Assembly (NCBI GenBank): GCA_963573315.1
Contig: CAUYJH010000046.1
Coordinates: 1-28,812 of the forward strand
DNA from: Entomortierella parvispora
Taxonomy: Eukaryota > Mortierellomycota > Mortierellomycetes > Mortierellales > Mortierellaceae
DNA length: 28,812 nt
Direction of reading: 5' to 3'
Both the position numbers and the translations under genes were made by a program. Under the pieces are notes generated by a model. The model did no database searches, had not been told where the DNA came from, and saw only the letters and a program-made list of their open reading frames with translations. Within the stretch, counting starts at the first letter, position 1. Each line of letters opens with the position of its first letter. This document shows positions 7,925 to 21,300 of this stretch, piece after piece.

Positions 7925-10900
7925 ATGTGGCCCATGGACGACTTTCCTGACATCAATGTATGTAAACGCAGGATTGATGAGACAGTGGTTGTCAGTCGCA
8001 TGCTGCAGGGACCCATCTCCTCTGCACAGCACCCAATGATGTCTGTGCTAACCTCATCTTTCTCTTCCTTCCTTGCTCTGTCCAGGTCCATTCTTACATT
8101 GGTGTCATCATTGCCATTGCTGGAAACGTAAGTTTCCTTTCCATGGTTCTCCTGTCAACCTGTCTCGTTGGCGCAAGTTGGAGAACCTGAAATCCTCCCC
8201 TCTCCTCCACCTGCTCTACCCTGCCCACCCCTCGAACAAACAGCTGCTCTCCATCCTCAGTTAAAGCCCGATTGCATGGATTCTATGCTTACCCTATCCA
8301 CTTGACCGCTCTTTCATTGAACCGATACTTAGATTCTGATCTCTGTCGCCCTCAATATCCAAAAGTATGCGCACAACCAGCTTCAGCCCAACGCACAAGT
8401 GGACGCCAAGCTTCCTCATCCCACAGCTTATCCTTTCACCATCGAAGAGGAAGAAGCCCCCGCCCACTACCGGCATGGACGAGGACGAGGACGACCAAAT
8501 GCCATATCATCCCGATACCCAGCAGTCTCAGACGACAATCAAAGCTATCCGAGCAGTCGGAGTAGTAGCAGGAGCAGCATTCGCAGCGACCATAGCAACC
8601 ACAACAGCGACACGAGCGAGCAGAGCGAAACCCTTGCACCAGCACCCCTCAGGTCCGACGAAGATGAATGCGACTCTGAAAATTCCGGTTCTGACACGGA
8701 CTATCTTAGCTCCAAGGCCTGGTGGGCAGGGATGGTTTTGATGATCCTGGGCGAATGCGGTAACTTTCTGGCCTATGGATATGCTCAGGCCTCGATCATT
8801 GCACCCCTGGGCACAGTAGCCTTAGTCAGCAATGTGATCTTGGCCCCCCTCATGCTCAGAGAACCCTTCAGAAGTCGGGATCTGTTTGGTGTTGTAATTG
8901 CTATTATCGGGACAGTGGTTGTGGTCATCAATTCAAAGGAGAACGAGATCAAGTTGACCCCCGAGGCAATGACTGCTGCACTGCTGCAGACGCAATTTAT
9001 TGTCTACTTTATTGTCTGCTCTGTTTTGGTTGCTGTTCTCGCCTCCCTTTCTGAGACCATTGGCAGTCAGTACATATTTATCGACTTGTCCATTGTCGCT
9101 ATCTTTGGTAAGGGATCATTGGTATTGTTTGTTGGTGTTGTCTTGGTCGACAAGCAATCTGGATCATGGACTGACCCAAATGTGGACAATGTTGGTGACA
9201 ATAGGCGGTTACACAGTCCTGTCGACAAAGGGGGTTTCCTCGCTTCTCAGCCTATCGTTTTACAAGATGTTCACCTACCCGATCGCCTACCTCCTCGTTT
9301 TTGTCCTGGTGACAACAGCGGTTCTCCAAATCAAATATCTCAACAAGTCGCTTCAACGATTCGACTCGACTCAGGTTATTCCGACTCAGTTTGTGCTTTT
9401 CACCACTAGTGCCATTATTGGATCAGCCATTCTCTACAACGATTTTGACGAGATGGACTTTAACAAAGGACTCAACTTTTTGACCGGATGCTGCATGACG
9501 TTTTTGGGCGTTTACTTCATTACCTCTCATCGTGACAAGGATGGACTGGCCACACCTGCGGTTGCGGATGCAGAATGGATTATGGCGACACAGCAGCGCT
9601 ACGCAGCACCCAGTGCTCACCATCGGGCCTCCATTGATACATTCTCCTCCAACAGGGTCCACTATCCACAGGACTATAGTCGGCCAGATCACTTGATGGA
9701 GCAGGGTCGATCTTCTCTGCAGAACCTTGGAGTTATTGTCTCGCCCAATCTGAGCCATCGACCTATTCGGAGTAGTGTGGCAATCCCTTCAGAGTACAGC
9801 AGCAGCCATAATGCCGCGACACCGCTCTTGGGGACATCATCAAAGCAACCAGCAGTGATGCCCGGTCCAAAAGACCCCGCCTTCTCAATCACAAGTAGCG
9901 TACATAACGTTTTGGCCGCTGTGGGAGCCCGCCACACTAGCGCTCTGGGTCTCGGTGAGTTGAAAAGCGATTGTGTGAAAGTCGTTTCGTTTGTTTGATC
10001 CGCCAATACGACTTTGCGTTAATTGTGAAATCTAATATAACTTTTCTGAATTTTTGGAATGGATTCTGCAGACAAAGTAGTGGAAAACTATCTCGTCCAA
10101 AAGAACGAAGAGCGACGTGGAAGTATCCAAAGTCTCAACCAACAGCAATTTACTATGCAACGTCCAGGACTGGGATCTCGTTCAAGTTCGGCGTGTAGCG
10201 GTGCTTTTCCGCCTCCTTCGCTCACCACTCACCCTTCCAGCTCATCCCTTTTGGCGCCGTCGGATACGAACTATGGTAGCTCTTTCCAGACTCACCTTTC
10301 GGCCCAAGTGGCAGGAACCTCTCCGCTGATGCCATTTGTCCGCCCAAACAATGGACCGGCTTTTGATCCTAGATTCCAGGCACCTCATTTACAAGAGAGA
10401 TCTCTCTCTCAGGACAGTACATTTCAAAAGCAGCCTCGTCCCAAGACCTCTGTGCCACCTCTGTCGAAGGAGCAACAGAAAGAACAACGACAACCTCAGC
10501 AACGAGAACTTAAACAAGGATCATCATCAGCCTCAGTGAAAGGTCAACCCAATTCTGCTGGGGTTGCTGTTCCATCGACACGGAGAGGGGATCGACAAAC
10601 GTTTCCGTCACAGAGCGAACATGAATTTATTGTAGGGATGTCTCAGTCTGTAGAGTCTGATGGAGCCGCTGCACTTTTGAGTGCCAGTCCTCCGACCCAG
10701 CATGGCACAGGTCAAGGGTCTGAGTATGCAATCCATACCCTCCACAGGTCCCCGCTTCCTCAGTACCATCCTTTGAGCCATGCTATGCATGGCGGAAGTA
10801 GTAACGTGGTCGCCTCCACCGCGATAGATCCTCAGAACACTGCAGCCCAATTACCACCGCTGCCAACGTCATTCCTGTCCACGATGGATCCAAATGCCCA

Positions 10901-11054
10901 AGGGAGAAAGAAAACCCCGCATCAACGGAGTGGTTCAGTCGATCCTTCCTTTTCTCCATCTGTGTCTAGTTTCCCGCTGGTGGCCCCAGGGAAACGTACC
11001 GGCAATCAGTCCAAGACCGAGGGCGATGGCAGTGGCAGTGGAAGCCAGCAATAA
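7925..11054 (+). CDS. NIPA-family magnesium transporter with long disordered insert and tail
   Basis: Multi-pass membrane transporter of the NIPA group (drug/metabolite transporter superfamily), known in other eukaryotes for Mg2+ uptake. Exons 7925-7957, 8086-8127, 8333-9107, 9205-9954 and 10072-11054 join in frame to 860 residues, all GT-AG. The joined N-terminus reads SYIGVIIAIAGNILISVA then LNIQKYAH, a typical NIPA TM1. A Ser/acidic insert at about 45-150 precedes TM2. Then come KAWWAGMVLMILGECGNF, APLGTVALVSNVILAPL, VIAIIGTVVVVINS and, across exon 3/4, IVAIFGGYTVLSTKGVSSLL, all family blocks. The last helix is near LTGCCMTFLGVYFITSH (about 375-392). The remaining 468 residues are Ser/Pro/Gln-rich and cytoplasmic by inference. 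ATG 7934 is an alternative start. The stop codon sits inside AATAAA. Exon 4/5 is supported by frame and splice sites only. Confidence 0.87.
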
Positions 11055-11055
11055 A
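11050..11055 (+). terminator. AATAAA overlapping the NIPA stop codon
   Basis: The TAA stop at 11052-11054 lies inside AATAAA. If used as the poly(A) signal, the 3' UTR would be only tens of bases long. A downstream unseen signal is equally possible. Confidence 0.25.
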
Positions 11056-12011
11056 TGTCATGTAAATTATTCTATTTAGCAAATATTACAGTGCCAGTCG
11101 CCGTTGCGTGTCCATCCATCGTATAAACAGCTCCATAGATCGGATCGGCTCGGAAGAAGACGCCACAGGCGTGAAGTGAGATAGCCAGGAAACACCTAGC
11201 GAATGTTGTTTACAAGCGGACACTGTCCTCAATCATGAGCCAACACGCCATGAAGCTGGAAATGGACATGACGATAATGAAAAGGGAGAAAAAGAAGGCA
11301 AGGTGAGATCATGGCACGCGAAAGCTGACAACAGCCGAGAATGACGAGATGCACAGCAGGGACTTGACTCTTCAATGGACGGCTGGTTTGTCAGGCAAGA
11401 TACCATATTCAGAATCCCATGCGGGTTCCCTGACCAATTGTTCCCTAGAAGAAAGAGGAAAGTAGAAGAGGAAAAGCAATAAACAAAGTGGCGCCAGATC
11501 TGAGGAATGCTTTGGGGGTGACACAGAGCACTGCTGCCAAACACAAACAAAGGTGGAGAAGGAAGAGTGTGGTCTTGAGTTGTGCATGTGGCACAAGAAG
11601 AGGAAGGAGGACGAGGAGTGGACGAGGAGTGGACAGGCGTAGGAAAGTCTCCCCTTGGGCAAGTTTAGGAGTCCGCATGTGAGAGCGCGCGCGCTGTCCA
11701 GAACAGGAAATCACCCTTACAAATCAACAACGAAGAGAGTGTCCAAAAGTGGCAGAATCCTAGCGCGTCTCCTTCCTGGGTTGCACTGCATCAAAGCACC
11801 TCCCCTCTTTTTCTCTTCCCACAGTCTCCAGTCCACCCTCGCGTGTTCGGCCCACTTGTTTGCTCTTCTTCTCCACAACTGCACCGTCGCTGCTTCAAAT
11901 ACCACGCCCTTTGTGCCACTCGACTCTATTTTATTTTTCTGGTTTTTTCTGTATTTCTCTTCCATCTCTGTTCTCATTCTCCACACCCCTTCTCTCATTC
12001 ACATTCACATC
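11055..12011. other. Intergenic region between the NIPA and FAXDC2-like genes
   Basis: About 960 bp without a supported gene. Noted only: a near-duplicate GACGAGGAGTG pair near 11610-11635, an alternating GCGCGCGCGC patch near 11686-11695, and a pyrimidine-rich leader from about 11800 to 12010. Apparent frames on both strands are low-complexity and have no domain. The frame of the next gene is open upstream of its ATG, but that part looks like leader, not protein. Confidence 0.5.
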
Positions 12012-13315
<1,304 letters not shown>

Positions 13316-13368
13316 AAGGACGCTTGCCGTTCTTCCTTCCAACACCGCTATATATATACCAAGGAAAT

Positions 13369-13379
13369 AATAAAATAAA
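13369..13379 (+). terminator. Candidate poly(A) signals for the FAXDC2-like gene
   Basis: Two overlapping AATAAA copies (13369-13374, 13374-13379) 54-64 nt after the stop codon. The opposite-strand signal TTTATT (AATAAA on minus) at 13395-13400 suits the convergent PPT2-like gene, so the two 3' UTRs probably overlap or abut. Confidence 0.45.
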
Positions 13380-13394
13380 GAAAGGGAATGAATG

Positions 13395-13400
13395 TTTATT
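13395..13400 (-). terminator. Candidate poly(A) signal for the PPT2-like gene
   Basis: AATAAA read on the minus strand, 181 nt beyond the stop of the phosphopantetheinyl transferase gene. Confidence 0.35.
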
Positions 13401-13580
13401 GCAGCTGGGTACTCTATGAAGGTGCGGACAAAATGCGTTGACCAGCTGCTCGAAACTATGCAATTTAGTCTGCAGCATGGGAAGTACCTATTTGTTTGAT
13501 ATCCTCTCACTCTTGCAAAAAAATGAGATGGTCTGACGGCACACACACAAACACTCTCTTGGTCACGCGAGGAGCAGTCA

Positions 13581-14251
13581 TCACGGCGACTCAAAAAGAA
13601 CTTGTCCGATCAAGTATTCACCATCATGGGAGACAGAAGCATGTGTCTTTCCAACACCAAATGTCTCTGCCACTCTGACACATGGCTTCCCTAATGTGTC
13701 GATAGGATCCGACATTTGATATCGTTAACATAAAAGCAGAGTGCTATAGAAGGATACCTTTTGAGGAGGGTGGTGGAGTTATCAAACAGGATGCGGCCTA
13801 GCAATTTAGCAGTGAATCATAACTTGCCATTCTCCTTGACGACAGTGACATCCTGCCAGGTGAGGGTGTGATGAGGGTATAGGGCCTTGAACGAGGCTTC
13901 TTTCAAAGCCCATCGAGAAGCCAAGTATCGAAGTGATTCATCATTATGGTCGATTTTCGTCAGAGCCGACTTTCCTGAAGAAGAGAACAATGGCGGCTCT
14001 GTTCCTGCATGTTCTATTTTTACGGTCGAGACTTTGACAGTTGATGCTGAAGAAGAAGAGGAGGATGACAGATCCTCAACGTCCGCGTCAGTAGCAGAAG
14101 AGTTTCGGGCTCTGATGCGTGCTTGGATAGCAAAGAACTCGTCTTGCTCGGATTTGGTCAGGATCCGGGTGATGAGCCGCTCAGGCCGTAATCGAAAGAG
14201 ACGCTGGAGCCGGGGTAGGTGCAGGATGTCGACGCCGATGCCCAGGATCAT
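13581..14251 (-). CDS. PPT2: AcpS-type 4'-phosphopantetheinyl transferase (holo-ACP synthase, PPT2-like)
   Basis: Transfers 4'-phosphopantetheine from CoA to a Ser of acyl carrier protein; the fungal single-domain form usually serves mitochondrial ACP. On the minus strand exon 1 is 14251-13828 and exon 2 is 13690-13581, giving 177 residues. The start ATG opens MILGIGVDI with Mg2+-binding D8; the second motif SRWALKEASFKAL contains E118. Exon 1 read straight on stops three codons past the junction, truncating the fold. Using a GC donor at 13827 (G|GCAAGT) and AG at 13692-13691 restores ENGKPCVRVAETF and then ASVSHDGEYLIGQVL, matching the family's conserved ENGKP and SxSHD blocks. A Ser/Glu-rich insert at about 47-100 makes it longer than bacterial AcpS (about 120). 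No clear mitochondrial presequence is seen; an upstream exon is possible but not needed. Confidence 0.85.
13691..13827 (-). other. GC-AG intron in the PPT2-like gene (137 nt)
   Basis: On the minus strand the donor is G|GCAAGTTATG and the acceptor ACATTAG|GG. Outside the +2 position the donor matches the strong GTAAGT consensus, as expected of GC-AG introns. No GT donor nearby joins exon 2 in frame and keeps the ENGKP motif. Exon phase is 1 on both sides. Confidence 0.75.
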
Positions 14252-15364
14252 TCAGTCGATTGGTGAAGAATGAACAGGGAGAGAACAATAATGAGGGTTT
14301 TTTCCTTGCAGAGGAGTCTTTCCCATCTTCCGGGAAGACTGTGACTGCCCTTTCAACAAACTCAAAGTGATCATGCATGCATTGCATGCGTTAATGGAAA
14401 AAAGATGTGAAGAGGGAGATGGACAAATGGAAGCTGATGCGGTGAGTGAAGGTGCTGGGTTGGGGCCTTTTAAGGTCGTCCGCCTTTGCCACTTCTTCTT
14501 GCCCAGTCCAGTCAACAAACCGCGCCATCGAGACATGGGAACAGACTGACACGCAATTGCACGCGACCGCAGTCGTTGTCTCTTTCTTTCCGTTCTCTCT
14601 TCTTCTTTTTCTCTCTCTCTTTTTCTTTTCTCTCTTCAAACATCATTGCCCACCCACACCATCCTCTCCTCTCCTCTCAAAGAGACACGCACGCACGCTT
14701 GCACAAACGCATACGCAGCGCGGTCCTCCCCTTCTCTTGCCCATCTCCATCTCTCTTTTCTGTCTGTGTCGGTTCGTCCATCGAGCACAGCTTTGCACGA
14801 CACCTTCTCCTTGCTTCTTCTACCTCTCCTTCCTTTGCTCTCTCTTCTACAGCTACGCATACGCATACGCATACACATTTACAAAAAACAAGGAAAAAAA
14901 GACGGTTGTCATTCCACCCATCTCTGTCTGTCTACTAGACACCTTTGTTTCCACATCTCACACTCTCTTGTTCTCTTTCGCCTTTGCCTCCCTGCCTCCC
15001 TCTCCTTTGCTTTCTTTTTCTTTACTTTTTTATTTCATCCCGAGCACCCAGTCTGTCTGTCGGTCTGTCTGCCCCTCTTTCCTTGCTGTTCCCGAGCAAT
15101 CGTATTCCGAACTGACCCTTCCCCCTGCCTCCCTTTCACCAGTCAGCCTGCCAGCTTGTTACACCCCTTTCAACCCTTCGTTTGCATTATCGGACAAGCC
15201 CAAAAGGACTGTACCACATCCGTCTCTTCTCTCTCTCGCTCTCTCTCTCTCTCTCCGCTTGTGACTTCGCCCTCTGCATTTCTTTGCCCCTCTCGACTTT
15301 GCCCTCGTCCGCTTAGGAGGACCACCAGCGACACCTCCACCTCCGCGACCACGCCTGCCTGCAC
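14252..15364. promoter_or_regulatory. Divergent promoter and long CT-rich leader of the ATG11-like gene
   Basis: About 1.1 kb between the PPT2-like start (minus) and the ATG11-like start (plus). From about 14575 to 15340 the plus strand is overwhelmingly pyrimidine, with CTCTCT and TTTCTT runs and three ACGCAT hexamers at 14855-14872. Long open frames here on both strands (Ser/Leu/Pro-rich on plus) are products of that composition; no domain is visible. A leader intron cannot be excluded. Confidence 0.5.
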
Positions 15365-18300
15365 ATGAAGCTCTATCGAGCAGAGACGGGCAAGCGCGTG
15401 CTGATACCCCAGCTGCGGCCCAATGACGGGTAAGAAACACACATGCACACACCCCCTCACACCCCAAACTCACACTGCACAAAGCATCTTCTCTTTGTGT
15501 TGCCACCATTTCGGTTCTGTTCGTTCCTTCTTGTTCTGCACCCAGGCAAAAGGGGTCATGCTCTCTTTGTACGTTCTCTGACTCTGCACAGCACGCGCCT
15601 CCCCGTGCTACCTTCCACTCCCAACCAACCAACGAACCAAACAACTTCAACGCCCAATCCCGTCTCCCTCCTGTCTTGGACCTGAGATAGATGACAATGG
15701 CAAAGTCGAAGAGGTTCTTGTGCACAACGGGAGTCGGCGGGAGCAACTATGCAACAGTAGCAACAGTAGCAATAGTGGTGACATCGAGGCGTTTTGCCTT
15801 GACGTCCTTGTCACGTTGAAGCAAACTCCACTCCCTCTTTTTCAATTGAAACGTTCTCCTTCGCTGGTAACAAACTGTTTATCTCTGCGCCTTCAATAGT
15901 CTTGACACGTTGCGCTTGGCAATTGAAAAGTCCACCCGAATTCCTCAAGGCTCCCAAATCCTGATGACCTCTCAAGGGCTGCAGCTCAAGCCAGACATGA
16001 TGTTCGAGGCCATCACATCAACGGGCAAGGTACGAACAACATGGTCCATTCTCGATCCAATCGTTATCTGGCTGGTCATGCGATAATTTTAATATGAAAA
16101 AGAGAGCTGCGTCTCCTCTCCTCTCCGTGCCCATCCAGTTGTTCTTCCTCTCCCCTCACATACCCAGCACACAGTCGTGCTCCTCCCTCCCCTTTGTGTC
16201 TCCACGCAATTCCTGGCTAATTTCACCGTCGCCACAATCTTTCCCTGCACGAAATCTGGCGGAGAATTTTCTTTGAACGATGACTACAAAATTGAACACG
16301 CGCACATCATCCGCCCCCCTGACTCTTGTTGTGTACCCTCTGTTATGGTTTAATCGCTGTGGTGTCAAAATCCAAGGACCCTTGCAGTCGATCAGCATTC
16401 GTGGCCCGGCGACAACAGTGCACACGCTGTGAAAACAAAACTAAACATCTCTACCTCCTTGCATATGATAGAGCGAATACACAATCATGGTCTACAATCG
16501 AGAAGTCCTCACTACCGATATTTCGAGCAGTATACTGACTCTCACAGAGCAAGCAAAGTCAGAACCGCCCATCCCGCCACTCACGCCAGCACAACTTCAG
16601 GCTGTGACTATCCCCAATATGTCAGAATCCCCCACATCAACACGGGAATGGGGCAACAAGTTTCACAGGACGTTTGAGGCATATATTGCCCATGTCTTGG
16701 CCTGCTACAAAGCTATTGTTGCCCATGCTGGCGTTTGTGAACGGATCATGGAGGAGTTACGGATGCAGTCCCTTGCAGTTCAGGTCGCCCTTACCAATCT
16801 CGATGCGCACAGTCGGTACGATTTCTAGAAAACATGAGCGGTCAGTTCTTCGCCTTGTCTGTATGGAAACGCAATCTAATCCTTGTTTTTAATTTCATGC
16901 AGATCTGTACTGGAAACATTTGAAAAGTTCAATACGTTCGCCACTAAGGATTTGACTAAACAAGCCCGCTTGCTTCAGTCGTAAGTGGAAACTCTATACT
17001 TTATGGGATATAACCATTCACAAAATGCCGTCTCGTTGACCACTTATATTCCGCCATTTTGAATAGATTCCCTCGGGATATTGAAGCACTACGACAGATC
17101 AAAGTCCACTCAGCTCTCCTCCCGGCCGACTCACCGGATCGTTATATTTCCGATTTTATACCAACGGACAAGCTTGTGCTGTGGGCAGAACGCTGTCGAG
17201 AAATCCACGATGGTCTCATGCGCGACGGAAGAGAGCTCTCAAAATCCATCAAGGAGGTCCAAGAGGGCACTCTTGCTATCCGCAACAACAGTGGCATCAA
17301 GTAAGTGTGAATTTCAACCGCAGCTCAACCTTTCTGCAGAAGCAAGAGCTCACATGTGGATGTTTTTTTTTTTTTTTTTTTTTTTTTTTAGTTTGGAGCA
17401 ACTAGAAGACGCCATGTCGGATATCCTTCAGACAGTCGAGCAACAAAGTGAAATACGACATCGTATAGAACGAGGTACGTTGCTATTCAGCGTCCGGCGT
17501 AAGAAATCTTGGAAACCCCGCAATAGACTGATCGTTTGTGTTTAATTATATATCCCAGATCAAACCCGTGTGAAAGAGCGCCTGACCGAAATCTCTAGAT
17601 CAGCAGGATTCTCGGGTGCAGCATCGACCATCGACGCGCTCGGCAAATTGGCAAATGTCTATGTGACCGACTACATTGAGTCATCCCATCGCGCGGACGA
17701 GATGCTCCGCAATAAGTTGGGAATATTCATCTCTGCAAAGCGATCACAGACCGCCAACTTGATCTCCCAGTTGATGCACATTTCGAAATTGCAGTCTACG
17801 ATTGCCAGTATACCACCCAGCCTCGGACATTTAGACGATTCTCTTCGGAAACGGGACGCCGATTTCAGTCAGCTTGTTTATGTTCAACGAATCCCTATCG
17901 CTTATGGAGCGCTTGTGGTCGAGATTGTCCGTCGACGTGAGTATTCAAAACTCCTCCTTACAAAGTCTCATCAGCTAGCCGAAGTAATGTCCCGATTTCG
18001 ACAAATGGAGCAACGCCGGCGCGATTCTTTCCGGTCCGAAGTTGCAAAGTTTGTGCCTGTTGTGGTCCCCGGACTGGATGATGCTCCCCCTTTTTGCGAG
18101 ATCAATGCCTTAAATACCAAGGATCGACTTCCTCCTTTCACACGGGAACACGTCGCCGAGTTTGAGCGCCTGGTCCAGCAGTTGAGCATTGGCATTGGTG
18201 GACAGGATGGTGCGGACAGCCATGTCATAGGTATCGGTGAGTCAAGTACTGGTGCAAGCTCCATCAACAGTGGACAAGAGGCCAATCAGGATGCACTATC

Positions 18301-21300
18301 GAAACTTAGAGTCACCCTGACCAAGATGACGACCCAGATGGATGTCATGGGGGGTGAATTTGAACGGATATTGGAAAAGAGCTTCCTGACAGAGCGGATA
18401 CAGCGCCTGGAGGAAGACAATGCCCGACTCCGGTCCGACATGTCGCGTGTGGATGTACAACAACGATCTGGAACTCCACAGCAAGCTCAAAACCCTTTCC
18501 CTCGCCAAAGTACACCCATTGGCGGAGTAGGTGCGAGCTCTGCTGGCGTTGGATCAGCGTCCACTGTTGCTGCAGGGGGTATGTCCGTCAACCAGCCTAT
18601 TTCCCCTAAATTGAGCCGTCAACCGTCTCGAGGCAATAGCTCGACGCCTATCGGCCAACGTCTAGACTCGGACGAACAACATCAGATTCTTCAACAGCAG
18701 CTTCAACAAAATCAAAAACTGTCAAAGGAGAACACCGAGCTGTCGTCCAAGATCAAAGCCTACGAAGCTAGGATTCGATCGCTGGAGGATACTTTGTATC
18801 AAAACTTCCGCGCCGGAACTGGGGCAGATTCATCCTCTTCATCGAGCAAAGATTTGCGACAGCCCTCGAGTTCACCCGGTTCTGACCAGCCTTGGAAAGA
18901 TCCTGAGGATATCCAGGCGGCGAGAAGTCAATCTCAAGCAAAGGAGCAAGAGAGACGTCGCGACGAGGAAAGACTTGTGTCTTTGGAGCACGAGTTGGAA
19001 GACCTTTCACAAAAGTTGGAAGAGACTGAAGGCAAACTCCGTAACGAGTACACCATTAGTCAACAAGCACTCGCGACCAACGATGAGGTATGATGGTTAT
19101 CTTTTGAATTCGTCCAATATCTTCATTGACACATACTACAGAAGATATATGTAATGCTGACAATTATCCTTTTTTTATTTGCCTGGGCAATAGCTCCGAC
19201 AGGAGTTGCTGGAGATGAAGCTACAGTCAGCGACATTGGAGGGAGAGTCGACTCTCAGCCCATCAGACTCTGCCTCAGCTAAGCGTGTGGTTGAGTTGGA
19301 CGAGGAGTTGCAGCGTATGACCCTGAAATACGAACACCTTATTCAACATCACGAGAACGAGACCAATATCCAGGCCGTGGAAACAAAGGCGTTCAAAGAC
19401 CGGATTGAGGAATTGAGTAATCAACTCGGACTCGAAAAGGAAATTCTAGAAGGTCAATTAGCGGAGGCCAAGAGGACTGCGGACGAAGCGACCGAACGAG
19501 CCACAGAATTGGAGAATGAACTAGAAGTGGTGAATGAAGAGCTCCAAAACAAGGTACTCGAACTGGAAGAAGAGCTCGAAAATCACGCTGCAGAGCACGA
19601 AGAGGTCACAGCGCGCGCATTGGAGCAGGAGCGCCAACTCGAGTCGCACCGTGCAGTCCATACTGATATTCTGGCCCAACTCAAGGATCAAGAGACCAAG
19701 GTTGTTGCAGCACAGGACTCTGAAAAGCAAATCAAGGAGGAACATAAAGCACTGCAGGAGGCGCATGATCAACTGCGGAAGGAACACGAACAGTTGACAA
19801 AGGGTCATTCCGAAACGACACAAGCCCGAGATGAGCTGGCGCAGCAGGTTTCTTTTCTGGGACATCAGATCTCGGATTTGGAGGCGCAGCGCGAGGCATA
19901 CAAAACCGACGTCAACTTGCGCTTGGAAGATGCGAAGACGATGGTTCGACGTGCGGAGGAGGACTGGAAAGAAAAGTCCAGGCTTCTGGAACAGACTGTG
20001 CGTGCCACTAAGGCGCTTGTAAAGCCAATCCGCGATTGTATCGTGGCAATTGGAAAGGAGGCACCCAAAGAGGACTCTGAACTTGCAGACTTGAATTGGG
20101 CTCGCGAGAGGATCCAGGACATTGGGCTCTCCATCCAAAGCCTTGTTGAAAAGCACGATGCAGACCATGCCCTTGCCCAAGCTAGCCATGAGAAGCAATT
20201 GACTAAACTGGTCAAGGAGAACGACAGCGGCAAGGATATCCTTGAGCAGACCATCTCGACGCTTAAAGATTCTTTGCAGAAAGCGGATTTGCGGACCGAT
20301 ACTGTCAAATCGGAACTGGAGTCCACCATTGACCGAATGAAGGAAGAAATGGATAATATGAGGGTCCAGCAACGCGCATCCGCAATTCCTGTTCCAGCCT
20401 CTACCACTCTGTCAGGATCGCCCAATCTGTCCACCTCGCCTGATACTCCCATGCCACCTTTGCAACAACCGGCACCTTTGACCATGGGATCCTCGGAGTC
20501 TTTCAGCAGAGAGGACCGCATTTTACTAGGCACCCTGGCACTCGAACTTGGCATCCCTCTACCAACGCTGTCAAAGGTCGATGATTCTTTGGACGTAGTG
20601 TCGCCAACCTCTTCAGTCCTCTTGGATAGTTCCGAGAGACGCTCAAGGTCTAGAAGCGAATTGCTCACGCCAACACCCACAACCGCTGAAATGAGTTCCT
20701 CCAGCATTGTCGCGGCGGGTGGCTCTAGTAGCAGCTCCAGCAGAAGCTCCAGCACCACGGTTCCGCTTTCGACAGATATCCTACAGACCTTTGATTTTTC
20801 AGACCTGGATGTCACCAAGGCAACCTATCTGGTCAAGAAGAAACTTTTGGACACGGAACATTTGCTGAAGCGATGGCAACGTGAGTGCAAGAATCTTAAG
20901 GAAAAGTACAACCGAGCTTGGACGGAGGCGCATGAGAAAATCGCGTTCAGGGATTTCAAGGTTGATGACCTGACTCTATTCTTGCCCACACGGAACTCGG
21001 TCTCAAAGCCTTGGGCAGCTTTCAACATCAACTGCCCTCACTACTTTTTGCAGATGACGCCTCAGATGGCGACTCAACTGCAAAAACGTGAATGGATCGT
21101 GGCGAGGATTACGTCCATTACAGAGGCGGTCGTCGACAAGCGCCAAGCAGCTCAGACTGAGGGGGAGGCGTCTTCCTCGAGTGAGGTGTCCTCGCACAAT
21201 CCGTTTGGACTTGCTGACGGCATCAAATACTATCTGTTGGAGGCTACAAGTTGGTCAGCTCATCATGGCCATAGTCATGGACATGGCAGGTCTTCCTCGT

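Noticed and set aside
11655-12011. N-terminal extension of the FAXDC2-like protein by about 119 codons
   Set aside because: The stretch lacks a suitable ATG context and is CT-rich leader like that before neighbouring genes; the ATG at 12012 gives a normal-length protein.
14446-15368. Long plus-strand frames rich in Ser, Leu, Phe and Pro before the ATG11-like gene
   Set aside because: They arise from CT-rich sequence, which has few stops in any plus frame; no domain or sensible splice structure is visible.
15670-15898. An extra ATG11-like exon encoding a DDNGKVEEVLVHNG-type stretch within intron 1
   Set aside because: No acceptor/donor pair joins it in phase with both neighbours, and direct joining of 15429 to 15900 gives the length expected for the ubiquitin-like domain.
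19521-20818. Long minus-strand frames of 283 and 317 codons opposite the ATG11-like coiled coil
   Set aside because: Shadow frames of a strongly coding plus-strand exon with clear ATG11 features; no domain of their own.
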